From REDI01 sp038123735 (GTDB lineage: Bacteria > Myxococcota_A > UBA796 > GCA-2862545), in the NCBI GenBank assembly GCA_038123735.1, contig JAYPAP010000001.1, positions 62,001 to 126,000 on the forward strand: a stretch of DNA of 64,000 nucleotides. Reading direction: 5' to 3'. Made by a program: the position numbers and the translations under genes. Of this stretch, positions 46,066 to 54,366 are shown one piece after another. Positions within the stretch are counted from its first letter, which is position 1. Each line of letters starts with the position of its first letter. Below the pieces are notes generated by a model that was not told the DNA's origin, made no database searches, and saw only the letters and a list, made by a program, of their open reading frames with translations.

Positions 46066-47451
46066 TTGAGCACGGTGACTACACCTATCCGAACGCTACG
46101 CTTTCATCGCGGCACATTGGTGCTTGAGCACTTCCCGAGCGCCGAGGTTCCAAGCGAGTTTCGACTCGATCCCCGCATTGGGTTTCCCCGTGGTCCGGCA
46201 AGCGCATATCCGGCGATCGTCCTTCGCCTTCACCGCGAAAAGATCCCGTATGAGGACCATGCCCGGGCCTACGGTGTCTTGGGGCGGCCGCACCAGACGG
46301 GTCGTGCTCCGCGGCATTACCAGGAAGAAGCCCTACAAGCGTGGAATGGCGCAGGGCGCCGGGGTACGGTGTTGTTGCCGACCGGGGCGGGAAAGTCCTT
46401 TGTTGCGGAGCTCGCGATCCGGGACGCCGATCGCTCGGTATTGGTCGTAGCACCAACGATCAACCTGGTCGGTCAGTGGTTTGATGGACTGCGGAGGGCG
46501 TTTGGGGAGCCGGTCGGAGTGCTCGGGGGCGGGGTTCATGAGGTGCACGATATTACAGTTGCAACTTATGATAGTGCCTGGATGCACATGGAGAAGTACG
46601 GCGATCGATTCGGGCTGTTGATCTTCGATGAGGTGCATCACCTCCCCGGACCATCGTATGGTATGGCGGCAACGCAGTCGATAGCGCCGTTTCGCCTGGG
46701 TCTTACGGCTACTTTGGAACGACCGGATGGTCACCACACCGCGGTTTTCGACCTGGTGGGCCCTGTTGTGTATCGCAAAGAAATTACGGACTTAGAGGGC
46801 GAGTTTTTGTCCGAATATCGGACGGAGATCATCTCGGTGAGTCTGACGGTCGCGGAGCGGGAGGCCTATCGCATCGCTCGAGAGACCTTCCGAGACTGGT
46901 GTGATGCTTCGGGAGTGCGTCTTGGAGGGCCGGGGGGTTGGCAGCGCTTTTTGCGCGAGTCGGGGCGCTCGAAGGCGGGCCGGGCGGCGTTTGCAGCTTG
47001 GCAAGAGAGCCGACGGGTCCTCCAGACTGCATCAGGAAAACTGGAGCTTCTCGCTGAGCTTTTGCGGCGCCACCAAGATCGAAGGTGCATCGTGTTCACC
47101 AGCGACAATGCCACGGTATATGAGATTAGTCGCCGGCTTCTTGTCCCGGCCATCACCCATCAAACCCAGTTGAAAGAGCGTCAGACCTTCCTCGAAGGCT
47201 TTCGCACGGGAGAACTCCCGGTGCTGGTGACCTCCCGGGTGCTGGACGAAGGGGTGGACCTGCCGAGTGCCGATGTCGGGATCGTGCTCTCTGGCACGCA
47301 GACGGTGCGGCAGCACGTGCAGCGCCTTGGTCGGATCCTCAGAAAGCAAGAGGGAAAACAGGCGATCCTGTATGAGCTCGTCGTTGAGGATTCGGTGGAA
47401 GAGCGCCAGAGTGCCCGGCGCAGGGACCACGTGGCTTATCGCGATGGGTGA
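46066..47451 (+). CDS. XPB-like superfamily 2 DNA helicase
   Basis: The 461-residue protein has an N-terminal domain of ~85 residues, then two RecA-like domains. Motifs: Walker A LLPTGAGKS, DEVHH (DExH box), LTATL, and motif VI QHVQRLGRILR. The compact size and motif set match archaeal/bacterial XPB2 rather than RecG or UvrB. The convergent neighbour is a Bax1-type nuclease, the known partner of archaeal XPB in DNA unwinding and cutting. TTG 46066 is four bases after the ATP-grasp stop; GTG 46075 is also possible. The 3' end overlaps the Bax1 gene by 16 bases. Confidence 0.88.
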   Translation: MSTVTTPIRTLRFHRGTLVLEHFPSAEVPSEFRLDPRIGFPRGPASAYPAIVLRLHREKIPYEDHARAYGVLGRPHQTGRAPRHYQEEALQAWNGAGRRGTVLLPTGAGKSFVAELAIRDADRSVLVVAPTINLVGQWFDGLRRAFGEPVGVLGGGVHEVHDITVATYDSAWMHMEKYGDRFGLLIFDEVHHLPGPSYGMAATQSIAPFRLGLTATLERPDGHHTAVFDLVGPVVYRKEITDLEGEFLSEYRTEIISVSLTVAEREAYRIARETFRDWCDASGVRLGGPGGWQRFLRESGRSKAGRAAFAAWQESRRVLQTASGKLELLAELLRRHQDRRCIVFTSDNATVYEISRRLLVPAITHQTQLKERQTFLEGFRTGELPVLVTSRVLDEGVDLPSADVGIVLSGTQTVRQHVQRLGRILRKQEGKQAILYELVVEDSVEERQSARRRDHVAYRDG

Positions 47452-48671
47452 GCGACAGCCTCGAGAGCCTTGAGAACCTTGTTGGGAGGTAGCACCTCGG
47501 CGAAGGAGAGCATCTCGCCATCGAAAGAGGGGAGGGTCTTTCCTTTGGAGCCAGAGCGTCGTCCACTGACTGCAACTACGACGTTTCCGGGTCCATATCT
47601 GGCGATCGCATCGAGCTTCGTCTGGAGGGTCTCGCGTCTCCAGAACCCGATCAACTCGAGATGCGCAACCTGCCCCTCCGGACCGGTAAACGTGTAGTCG
47701 GGCACGATGAAACCCTGGGTTCCAAGCGTAATTGGGGTGGTTGCTGTAGTGAGTTCCCAGGTGCGGGACTTGGCGGCCCAGCGCTCCTCAAAGGCAGCTT
47801 GCTCCCTGGTTCGATAGGCGCCTTGATCGCGATAGTGGCTGACCAAAGGGTCGGCGGAGGTGATCTCCAGGTGCTTTTCGTGCCGAGCTTTCGTCCACAA
47901 GACGGTGGCGGTGAGTCGCCATGCGCATTGTTGTAGGAGAACAGCGGGGAAGAATACCGCGAGCTCCCTGCCATAGCGGTCGGACTGCCGAAAGAGCGCA
48001 CTCGGGCCATCGATCGTGATGCGCAGTTGCTTGTCTCGTCTCTCGGAGCGATGCATCAATTGATGGAACTTGAGGTACCGGAATAACTGCCGGATCCGAG
48101 GGACAGAAGCATCTTCCAGGGTGAGCACGATCTCGGTAGAGCGTAGGAGCAGTGCTTGCACGAGGGCGACATTGTACCGGTTGAGCAACCAAGACGCGTC
48201 GGGGACCGTGCACTTGATAAGGCGCTCATGCTCGCGGAGATCGGCGTAGAGGGCTCGCTGGACGACCTCCGGAGATACCCCCAGCTTCGCCGCGACTGAA
48301 GCATGCACATCGTGCGCCGTGGGTCGCCCGAAAAAATCGGCTTCGAGGGCAAGTGGCCCAACCCGTCGCGCCTCTTTGAAGACCATCTCTCTCAGTTCAG
48401 GCGGTGATATTGGACTTTGGGTCTCGAACTCGGAGCGGTCGAGGAGAACCTTGGCGATTCCGCGGAGCACCTTCACATCCCGGCGGTCGCCAATCCATTC
48501 ATCGACATACGCCTCAAGCTGCCCACGGGTGGCCCCGTCGGACAATGCTTGCTGCCAGTGTTCAAGCAAGCGCTCGCTATGTTCCTGAAAAGATGGTTTG
48601 TCCACATTAATCAGGCTAGGCGAAATCGATGAGCCGCTGACTTTGGCTCGGATGAGGTCGGAAGTCAACAC
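47436..48671 (-). CDS. Bax1-type nuclease (DUF790 family), XPB partner
   Basis: The 411-residue protein starts like Bax1 (LTSDLIRAKVSGS) and ends with the PD-(D/E)xK-like nuclease core IVPDYTFTGPEG, then HLELIGFWRRETLQTKL, which is the most conserved block of the family. Bax1 is a structure-specific nuclease that binds XPB in archaea, where the pair is proposed to act in excision repair. Here the two genes converge and overlap by 16 bases. GTG 48671 is the probable start; an AGGG lies about nine bases upstream. The lipoprotein gene ends 15 bases upstream on the same strand. Confidence 0.85.
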   Translation of the reverse strand: MLTSDLIRAKVSGSSISPSLINVDKPSFQEHSERLLEHWQQALSDGATRGQLEAYVDEWIGDRRDVKVLRGIAKVLLDRSEFETQSPISPPELREMVFKEARRVGPLALEADFFGRPTAHDVHASVAAKLGVSPEVVQRALYADLREHERLIKCTVPDASWLLNRYNVALVQALLLRSTEIVLTLEDASVPRIRQLFRYLKFHQLMHRSERRDKQLRITIDGPSALFRQSDRYGRELAVFFPAVLLQQCAWRLTATVLWTKARHEKHLEITSADPLVSHYRDQGAYRTREQAAFEERWAAKSRTWELTTATTPITLGTQGFIVPDYTFTGPEGQVAHLELIGFWRRETLQTKLDAIARYGPGNVVVAVSGRRSGSKGKTLPSFDGEMLSFAEVLPPNKVLKALEAVAHPSR

Positions 48672-48686
48672 GCCGACTACCCTGGT

Positions 48687-49202
48687 TTAAATTCCGGATT
48701 TACGCGCGGCCCAGTCAAATCGGTAGTCGCAGTCGAATATCCCATCTGCGTTGAGGTCGACGCCGACGAACGCCCCGCCTTCCCAGCGGACGCGATCGCT
48801 CGCGTCGTAGTACACCATACCGCCGACGGCAGTGTGCAGATCGGCGCCTGCGGCGGTAATAATCCCCGAGGCCGCGATCGCGCCGGTCGGAGACGCTGTG
48901 CCTCGCAGAACGAGATTGGAATCATCGGCGAAGGTGAGGCGGAGGTTGGTTGGGCTTCCTTCCAGCATGATGGGCTGTTTGAGGAAATCTAGGGTGTCTC
49001 TGGAAACATCTGTTCCCTGGCAGGTACCGTCGAAGACCACCTGGCCGATCGTCGCGGTCCAGTTGCCGAGAAGGTTGGGCACATCCCCCGTATCCCCACC
49101 GCTGCCGTCTGGGTCGCCGCAAGGGTCGGCACCATCGGTTGCGTCATTGCCGCCACCACATGCCGTCAGGGCTGCAAAGAGGAACAAGGCGCGGGAATTC
49201 AT
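48687..49202 (-). CDS. Lipoprotein, 171 residues, function unknown
   Basis: The N-terminus MNSRALFLFAALTAC is a short lipoprotein signal with lipobox LTAC, followed by a Gly/Asp-rich low-complexity linker (to ~residue 40). The rest is beta-rich, with FDGTCQGTD and an acidic repeat-like end VDLNADGIFDCDY that resembles a calcium-binding DxNxDG loop. I do not recognise the family. Its start overlaps the OmpA-family gene's stop by four bases, so the two are likely translated together. Confidence 0.8.
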   Translation of the reverse strand: MNSRALFLFAALTACGGGNDATDGADPCGDPDGSGGDTGDVPNLLGNWTATIGQVVFDGTCQGTDVSRDTLDFLKQPIMLEGSPTNLRLTFADDSNLVLRGTASPTGAIAASGIITAAGADLHTAVGGMVYYDASDRVRWEGGAFVGVDLNADGIFDCDYRFDWAARKSGI

Positions 49203-49843
49203 GGGGCCTCCGAAGGGCTAATGGGCGAGATGATTAGGACTATCCGCCTGTTCTTTCGCTTACCAGCATCCGTATGGTTGGTGGCGATGGGCTGGGTGTC
49301 CGCGCGTCCAATGATTCCGAATCGCTCAAGAGGAAGCTTGTAGGTCGCGGTTAATGCGCGAACAACGGTCATCGCACGCGCGGCGGAAAATAGGAAGGCA
49401 TCGCTATGGGCAGCGCGGGCGGCTGGGGGAACGCCTAGGTCGTCGGTATGTCCTTCAACATCGATACGGTAGTTTGGATGCAGCTTAAGGGCAGTGGCAA
49501 CCATATCGAGGGTCATCGTGGCTTCAGTGCGCAGGGAGACTTTGTCGGAACCGAAGAGATGGTCCGCTGGGAAGATGACTGTCGTGATGCGCCCGCTCCG
49601 CTCGACGCTAGCCTCCGTATTGCTCAGGATTTGATGGAGTTCCTGGAAGACCGGATCAGGCGCCGTATCTCGATTTGCGCAGGTTTCTGCCTCTTCTTTG
49701 GCGAAAGCAAGTTGCTGACGTAGAGCGATCACTTCTCGGTTGAGTTGCCCCTCGATGCCGCTCCCATCGGGGTAAGTCACCTTCGGAGCGCAACCATGAA
49801 TGAGCAGGCTGAGTGCAGCGTATCGGAGATGCATGGTCATCAT
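49199..49843 (-). CDS. OmpA-family peptidoglycan-binding protein
   Basis: The 214-residue protein has a hydrophobic start ending LLIHGC, a possible but not ideal lipobox. A coiled-coil-like stretch (~residues 25-60, LNREVIALRQQLAFAKEEAE) follows, then an OmpA-like domain: YRIDVEGHTDD, FSAARAMTVVRAL, GRADTQPIATN and KRKNRRIVLIIS. Such proteins tether the outer membrane to peptidoglycan. ATG 49843 overlaps the exonuclease stop (ATGA); Met at 49840 and 49834 are alternatives. Its stop overlaps the next lipoprotein start. Confidence 0.87.
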   Translation of the reverse strand: MMTMHLRYAALSLLIHGCAPKVTYPDGSGIEGQLNREVIALRQQLAFAKEEAETCANRDTAPDPVFQELHQILSNTEASVERSGRITTVIFPADHLFGSDKVSLRTEATMTLDMVATALKLHPNYRIDVEGHTDDLGVPPAARAAHSDAFLFSAARAMTVVRALTATYKLPLERFGIIGRADTQPIATNHTDAGKRKNRRIVLIISPISPSEAP

Positions 49844-50718
49844 CCGTTGTGCTTTTGGCCGATACAAGAGTCTAGAACCCAATCATCGGGGCGATGGCTC
49901 TTTGGGTTGGGACGATGCCGGCCGGCGCCGCGCACCGCTAGCCAGCGCGCGATCCAATCCCGAGTTGCTTGGTTGAACCTGTAATTCCACCCCTGACTGT
50001 CTCGGGACTTAGCCTTGAGCATCCATGCGAGGTGTAAGGGATGAGCTCCGACAGCCTCCCCTTGGTGCTCACCCTCTAAAAAGACGAGTCTTCCTTCACT
50101 ATCGGCGCCGATCGGGCAGCCCTCTGGTGGTTTGCCGATCGCACCCGCCCACTGAAGCATCCGTTGAAGGTCATCTGGGATGGCTGCGCGTTTCGCAAGT
50201 TCCAGGAATACCCTGCCACATGCCTCAGCATCGTCGGTCGCGCGGTGGGCCTCCCGCAGCTCGATATCCAGCCGTTTACACACATCTCCCAGTTTGTGAG
50301 AGCGTGCATCCGGAGTGGCGCGCATCGACACGTCGAGCGTATCGACTTCCGCGATTGGCTCAGGCCAATGAAGATCGGCATCCTTTAGTTCTTTCGTGAG
50401 AAATGCCATGTCGAAGGGGAAGTTGTGGGCGACGGCAATGGCGTTGGAGAGGAGGTCGAAGATCTTCGGTGCGACCTCATGAAAGCGAGGCTTACCGGCG
50501 ACATCAGAGTCATTAATGCCCGTGATTTCGGTAACTTTTTTGGGAATCGGGATCTGGGGGTCGATCAACCAGCTATCAGACGACACGACCTCAATCGTAC
50601 CCACGTCATTAAAGCTAAGGGTTACGGCGGCAAATTCGATAATACGGTCGCCAGCGAAGGGCTGGAGACCGGTCGTCTCGGTGTCGAATGCGACGATCGG
50701 TAGATGCTTCCACTGCAT
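49840..50718 (-). CDS. DnaQ-like DEDDh 3'-5' exonuclease with C-terminal extension
   Basis: The 292-residue protein has an N-terminal exonuclease domain (~1-180): Exo I VAFDTETTGL, Exo II HNFPFDMAFL, and Exo III HRATDDAEA with the catalytic His and Asp. The remaining ~110 residues form a basic Arg/Trp-rich extension (TRDWIARWLAVRG) that might bind DNA. It resembles the polymerase III epsilon family but lacks a recognisable clamp-binding peptide. Its stop overlaps the OmpA gene start. The nucleosidase gene ends 39 bases upstream. Confidence 0.87.
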   Translation of the reverse strand: MQWKHLPIVAFDTETTGLQPFAGDRIIEFAAVTLSFNDVGTIEVVSSDSWLIDPQIPIPKKVTEITGINDSDVAGKPRFHEVAPKIFDLLSNAIAVAHNFPFDMAFLTKELKDADLHWPEPIAEVDTLDVSMRATPDARSHKLGDVCKRLDIELREAHRATDDAEACGRVFLELAKRAAIPDDLQRMLQWAGAIGKPPEGCPIGADSEGRLVFLEGEHQGEAVGAHPLHLAWMLKAKSRDSQGWNYRFNQATRDWIARWLAVRGAGRHRPNPKSHRPDDWVLDSCIGQKHNG

Positions 50719-50757
50719 GAGAGCGCTTATCCGGTCTGGAATCGCGGGGTAGCGAGG

Positions 50758-51309
50758 TTACTCGAGCCAGGGCATGATGGCCTTTCGCGCTGCTTCCTGA
50801 GCCATCTCTCGATTGGTTAGCCATTCCACGTGGGCGTCGGGCCCGACGATGTTGGCGATGCCCAGGACAACAGAACAGCGAATGCCCAATTGTTTGCACG
50901 CCCAAACAACGCCGTAGGACTCCAGATGTTCGACGTCCCAGCCATCGCCGATTCGGTCCACGAGGTGCGGATCCGTACTCACCGCCGGGCAGGTGAGCAC
51001 TCGGGCTGGTCGTGCATCGATTTGAGGCAGGCGGTCGTATGTGCAGGGAAGGGGCGAGGGTGGACGGGGTACATAGCCGAGGCCGAGTACCGCTGTTCCC
51101 GAAGAAAACCCTACCTGCTCAGCGATGATGACCTCACCGATTTTTCCACGGCCCGGATAGGCACCACAGGTTCCGATCAGAACCACTGACTCCGGCGGCT
51201 CCTCGAGCAAAGCGCGCATAGCACCGGCGGATGATAACATCGGGCCGATTCCGACCGGCACTCCATTGAGTGCGCCCAGCTCCTCTGCGACCGCCGCCAG
51301 AACTTTCAT
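50758..51309 (-). CDS. Nucleosidase of the MTAN/PNP superfamily, candidate futalosine hydrolase (MqnB)
   Basis: The 183-residue protein has the phosphorylase-superfamily core: VLIGTCGAY, EVIIAEQVGF, and the sugar-binding VEHLESYGVVWACKQLG block, then LGIANIVGPDAHVEW. The last segment resembles the GISNxVG...W motif I associate with futalosine hydrolases more than the ISDxAD of MTA/SAH nucleosidases, and the size is short. That would supply the hydrolysis step missing from the menaquinone operon at 18-25 kb. MTA/SAH nucleosidase remains possible. ATG 51309 has GGAGG four bases upstream. Confidence 0.68.
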   Translation of the reverse strand: MKVLAAVAEELGALNGVPVGIGPMLSSAGAMRALLEEPPESVVLIGTCGAYPGRGKIGEVIIAEQVGFSSGTAVLGLGYVPRPPSPLPCTYDRLPQIDARPARVLTCPAVSTDPHLVDRIGDGWDVEHLESYGVVWACKQLGIRCSVVLGIANIVGPDAHVEWLTNREMAQEAARKAIMPWLE

Positions 51310-51324
51310 TTCGCCTCCAATGCT

Positions 51325-51352
51325 ATTGTGTCCCAACCTGCCCGCCGGTCAA
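51325..51352 (-). promoter_or_regulatory. Putative promoter of the nucleosidase gene
   Basis: On the minus strand TTGACC (51352-51347) and CACAAT (51330-51325) lie 16 bases apart, just upstream of the nucleosidase ribosome binding site. It lies in the 128-base divergent region shared with a TetR gene, which could regulate it. Confidence 0.45.
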
Positions 51353-51437
51353 CCCTATGGTGTCCAGAGCAGATGTTTCGAGCCGATGTATGTGCACCTG
51401 AGAGCCTTGTCCTGCAATCACGTGAGGAGCATGACAG

Positions 51438-52007
51438 ATGAATAGCCGTAGGAAGATTACGAGGGTTGAGATTGTCCGTGGGGCGATGGAGCTGCTGGAT
51501 TCCGGCACCCTCAATGCGCTCACCGTCGACCAGCTTGCCAAACACCTGCGCATGAGTAAAAGCACGCTTTACAAGCACTTTTCGAGCAAGGAAGATCTGC
51601 TGGCAGAGGTGGTGCAGACGGTGTGCTCGGAAACTGAGTCGCACCTGAGTCAGTTGCAGGAGCCCATGGATTTAGCGCCGGGGCTGGAGGCATTCACCCA
51701 GGTGGTCGCGGGGCATGCGGAGCGGCTGCCGCGCGCGATGTACATCAGCTGTGATTCTCTTCCGCCGAAGTGCTCTGCCCGCCTGCTAGAAAACCGAGCG
51801 GCGTTGGAGATGGGGTGCGAGTCCCTCGTACGGCGGAATGAGGAAAGCGGCGGCGTCAGGCAAGGGCAGTCGCGCTTATTCGCGTCTTGCTACATGGCGG
51901 CCGCCCAAGCGGCAGTGGTCCAAGCGATCCAGGGCGGTGAGCCCGAGAGCCGGGCAGCAGCGGTGCAGTCGGTGCATGCCCTGATGGCGCCGGGGATCCA
52001 AGCCTAG
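51438..52007 (+). CDS. TetR-family transcriptional regulator
   Basis: The 189-residue protein has an N-terminal helix-turn-helix (~residues 8-55): EIVRGAMELLDSG, LTVDQLAKHLRMSKSTLYKHFSSKEDLL. The recognition-helix region is typical of TetR. The C-terminal ligand domain is divergent and helical. GAGGAG lies eight bases before ATG 51438. It diverges from the nucleosidase gene and may regulate it and itself, though I see no clear palindrome in the shared region. It ends five bases before the convergent peroxiredoxin gene. Confidence 0.9.
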   Translation: MNSRRKITRVEIVRGAMELLDSGTLNALTVDQLAKHLRMSKSTLYKHFSSKEDLLAEVVQTVCSETESHLSQLQEPMDLAPGLEAFTQVVAGHAERLPRAMYISCDSLPPKCSARLLENRAALEMGCESLVRRNEESGGVRQGQSRLFASCYMAAAQAAVVQAIQGGEPESRAAAVQSVHALMAPGIQA

Positions 52008-52012
52008 GTCGC

Positions 52013-52480
52013 TTAGCTCAGCAGGCGTGTTGCGGTCTCGAGGACCTCTTCCGCATGGCCTTTAACGCGCACTTTCGGCCATACGTGGACGAGGGTGCCG
52101 TCTGCATCGAAGAGAAAGGTGCTCCGGATGATGCCTTCGTAGGTCTTTCCGTACATTTTCTTCTCACCCCAAGCGCCCCAGCCCTTGATGACTTCCATCT
52201 CCGTATCCGCGAGGAGGGGCATGGTGAGGCCATACTTGGTGGCGAAGTTCGACTGCCGCTTGACGGAGTCGGCGGAGATCCCCACGACTTGGATACCAGC
52301 ATCGGAGAAGGCGCTTCCGAGCTCGGTGAACGCGCAAGCTTCCTTGGTGCACCCTGGGGTCGAAGCCTTGGGATAGAAGAAAAACACGACGGGCTTCCCT
52401 CGAAAACTCGCCCAGCTCACTGCATTTCCTTGGTGGTCTTGAATCTCAAACGCATCTACTTTGGCACCGACCTCAATCAT
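52013..52480 (-). CDS. bcp: Thioredoxin-dependent peroxiredoxin, Bcp/PrxQ type
   Basis: The 155-residue enzyme reduces peroxides in the cytoplasm. The active-site motif TPGCTKEACAF carries the peroxidatic Cys and, five residues on, the usual resolving Cys of the Bcp class. The RGKPVVFFFYPKAS lead and the GISADSVKRQ segment are typical. ATG 52480 has GGAGG five bases upstream, better spaced than the adjacent ATG at 52483. It is divergent from recQ across 83 bases. Confidence 0.95.
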   Translation of the reverse strand: MIEVGAKVDAFEIQDHQGNAVSWASFRGKPVVFFFYPKASTPGCTKEACAFTELGSAFSDAGIQVVGISADSVKRQSNFATKYGLTMPLLADTEMEVIKGWGAWGEKKMYGKTYEGIIRSTFLFDADGTLVHVWPKVRVKGHAEEVLETATRLLS

Positions 52481-52563
52481 CATGGCCTCCTTGGGCAAGG
52501 AGCTAAGCCCCTCGGCTCGACCGACCACTGGATGGGCTTACAGAGCGCGAACAAAGGGGGCGT

Positions 52564-54366
52564 GTGACAACACCGGAGGACACACTGCGAGCCGTGTTCG
52601 GGCACGCGGCCTTTCGGCCTGGGCAGCTCGAGGCTATCCGGGCCTTTGAGGCGGGCCATGATGTGCAGCTCCTGATGTCTACGGGCGGAGGTAAATCGGC
52701 CTGCTATCAGATCCCAGCCATCCGGAACGCACATCGAGGCCTCACTTTGGTGATATCCCCGCTGATCGCTCTCATGGATGATCAGGTGCGTGGGCTGCGT
52801 CAGCGTCACATCCGAGCGATTGCCATCCACTCAGGGATGTCGTGGGACGACGTCAAGGCGGCGCGTGATGAGGCGCGAGAGGCCGTTTTACTGTACGTGT
52901 CGCCCGAGAGGCTCAAGTCGAAGCGCTTTCGTTCCTGGCTGAAAGAACTGGGAATTTGGGCATGCGTGGTGGATGAGGCCCATTGCATCTCGCAGTGGGG
53001 CCACGATTTTCGTAAGGACTACCGAAATTTATCGGCACTCAGGGAGTTTGGAGGGCCCATCATGGCGGCCACGGCCACGGCTACCCCGCGGGTGATGGAC
53101 GATGTTGCCGCGGTACTCGGGCTGCGAGACCCGGTGCGGGTGGTAGGCGGTCTTGGACGCCCCAACCTGACATGGGGTATTCGCCACATTCAAGGTGATA
53201 TTGCGCGCGCGGATCGGGCTGCGGAACTCGCTCGAGAGGCAGTCGCCGATGGGGGCCGGGCGATCATCTATGCCGCGACGCGCAAGCGAGTGAAAGCGGT
53301 TTACGACCTTACGCGTCGCGCAATAAAGGGCGTTGATTGGTATCATGCGGGCCGGACACCAGCTGTGCGCCAGCGTGTCCAGGATGCCTTCGCCGGGGGA
53401 AAAACCCGAGTGCTGGTCTGTACCAATGCCTTTGGAATGGGGGTTGACCTACCCGATATTCGAGCGGTCATTCATGTCGATGCGCCGGGTACATTCGAGG
53501 GATGGGTGCAGGAGGCAGGGCGCGCTGGCCGGGATGGCCTTCCGGCGCGATGCGAGTTGCTGTACAGCCCGAAGGACGCGCTTACACAAGCTAGGTTGCG
53601 GGGGGGTAATCCCCCGCCGGGTGCGGAAGAAGGGTGGCGTGAGCTCGAGCGGGTCATCTTTGGTACTGGATGCCGAGAGCGGGCGATCCTTGAACGATTT
53701 GGAGCCGAAGGGGGGGCCTGTGGTCGCTGCGATGCCTGCGTGGAGCCATCGCAAGTCGCGGAGCAGGTTCGAGCCACCCAGGAGCGTCTTCGAAAATCGA
53801 GAGCGCAGCGGAAGAAAAAGGTCGCAGAGGATAATGCAGTCGAGCTGACCGCCGCGCAGTTGGACACGGTGGTCGCATTTATGGACGGGCTGAAGAAGCC
53901 GCTGGGGCGTCGGCTCGTCGTCAAAGGGCTTCGCGGGTCGAACGCCAAGGATGTGAAACGAAAGAAGCTTGTCGAAAACCCACACTTTGGTGCATTGCGT
54001 GGGGTGCCGGAGGTCGCCTTGTTTCGGGGCCTCGACCGATTGTTGGATGAAGGGCGGTTGGTTCCGAAAGGCAAGAAATACCCGACGATCTGGATCGCGG
54101 ATAAGGCCGTGCGGGGACCGCGATCGACACGGCCTCGTGCTCCGAAAGAGACTGGTCTGGCAGCAGATCTACGCTCCTGGCGACGCAGAGAGTCCCGTCG
54201 CCGGCGACTCAAACCGTACCAGGTGTTCAACGATAAGACCCTGACAGCTATTGTCGCAGCACGCCCACAGACGATAGGCGAGCTTGGAGCTGTATTTGGG
54301 ATGGGGGAGACCCGGCTTCGAAAATACGGTCAGGCGATCCTCGAGATGGTCAGGAATTCGGATTAG
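52564..54366 (+). CDS. recQ: RecQ-family ATP-dependent DNA helicase
   Basis: The 600-residue protein has Walker A STGGGKSACYQ, DEAH box (VVDEAHCISQWGHDFR), TATATP, motif V-VI FGMGVDLPDIRAV and QEAGRAGRDG. A zinc-binding cluster follows with CRERAILERF and CGRCDAC, and an HRDC-like C-terminal end with basic stretches. RecQ unwinds DNA in repair and recombination. The GTG at 52564 is preceded by AGGGGG. The C-terminal region (420-600) is unusually basic. The last four bases overlap the convergent FHA gene. Confidence 0.92.
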   Translation: MTTPEDTLRAVFGHAAFRPGQLEAIRAFEAGHDVQLLMSTGGGKSACYQIPAIRNAHRGLTLVISPLIALMDDQVRGLRQRHIRAIAIHSGMSWDDVKAARDEAREAVLLYVSPERLKSKRFRSWLKELGIWACVVDEAHCISQWGHDFRKDYRNLSALREFGGPIMAATATATPRVMDDVAAVLGLRDPVRVVGGLGRPNLTWGIRHIQGDIARADRAAELAREAVADGGRAIIYAATRKRVKAVYDLTRRAIKGVDWYHAGRTPAVRQRVQDAFAGGKTRVLVCTNAFGMGVDLPDIRAVIHVDAPGTFEGWVQEAGRAGRDGLPARCELLYSPKDALTQARLRGGNPPPGAEEGWRELERVIFGTGCRERAILERFGAEGGACGRCDACVEPSQVAEQVRATQERLRKSRAQRKKKVAEDNAVELTAAQLDTVVAFMDGLKKPLGRRLVVKGLRGSNAKDVKRKKLVENPHFGALRGVPEVALFRGLDRLLDEGRLVPKGKKYPTIWIADKAVRGPRSTRPRAPKETGLAADLRSWRRRESRRRRLKPYQVFNDKTLTAIVAARPQTIGELGAVFGMGETRLRKYGQAILEMVRNSD

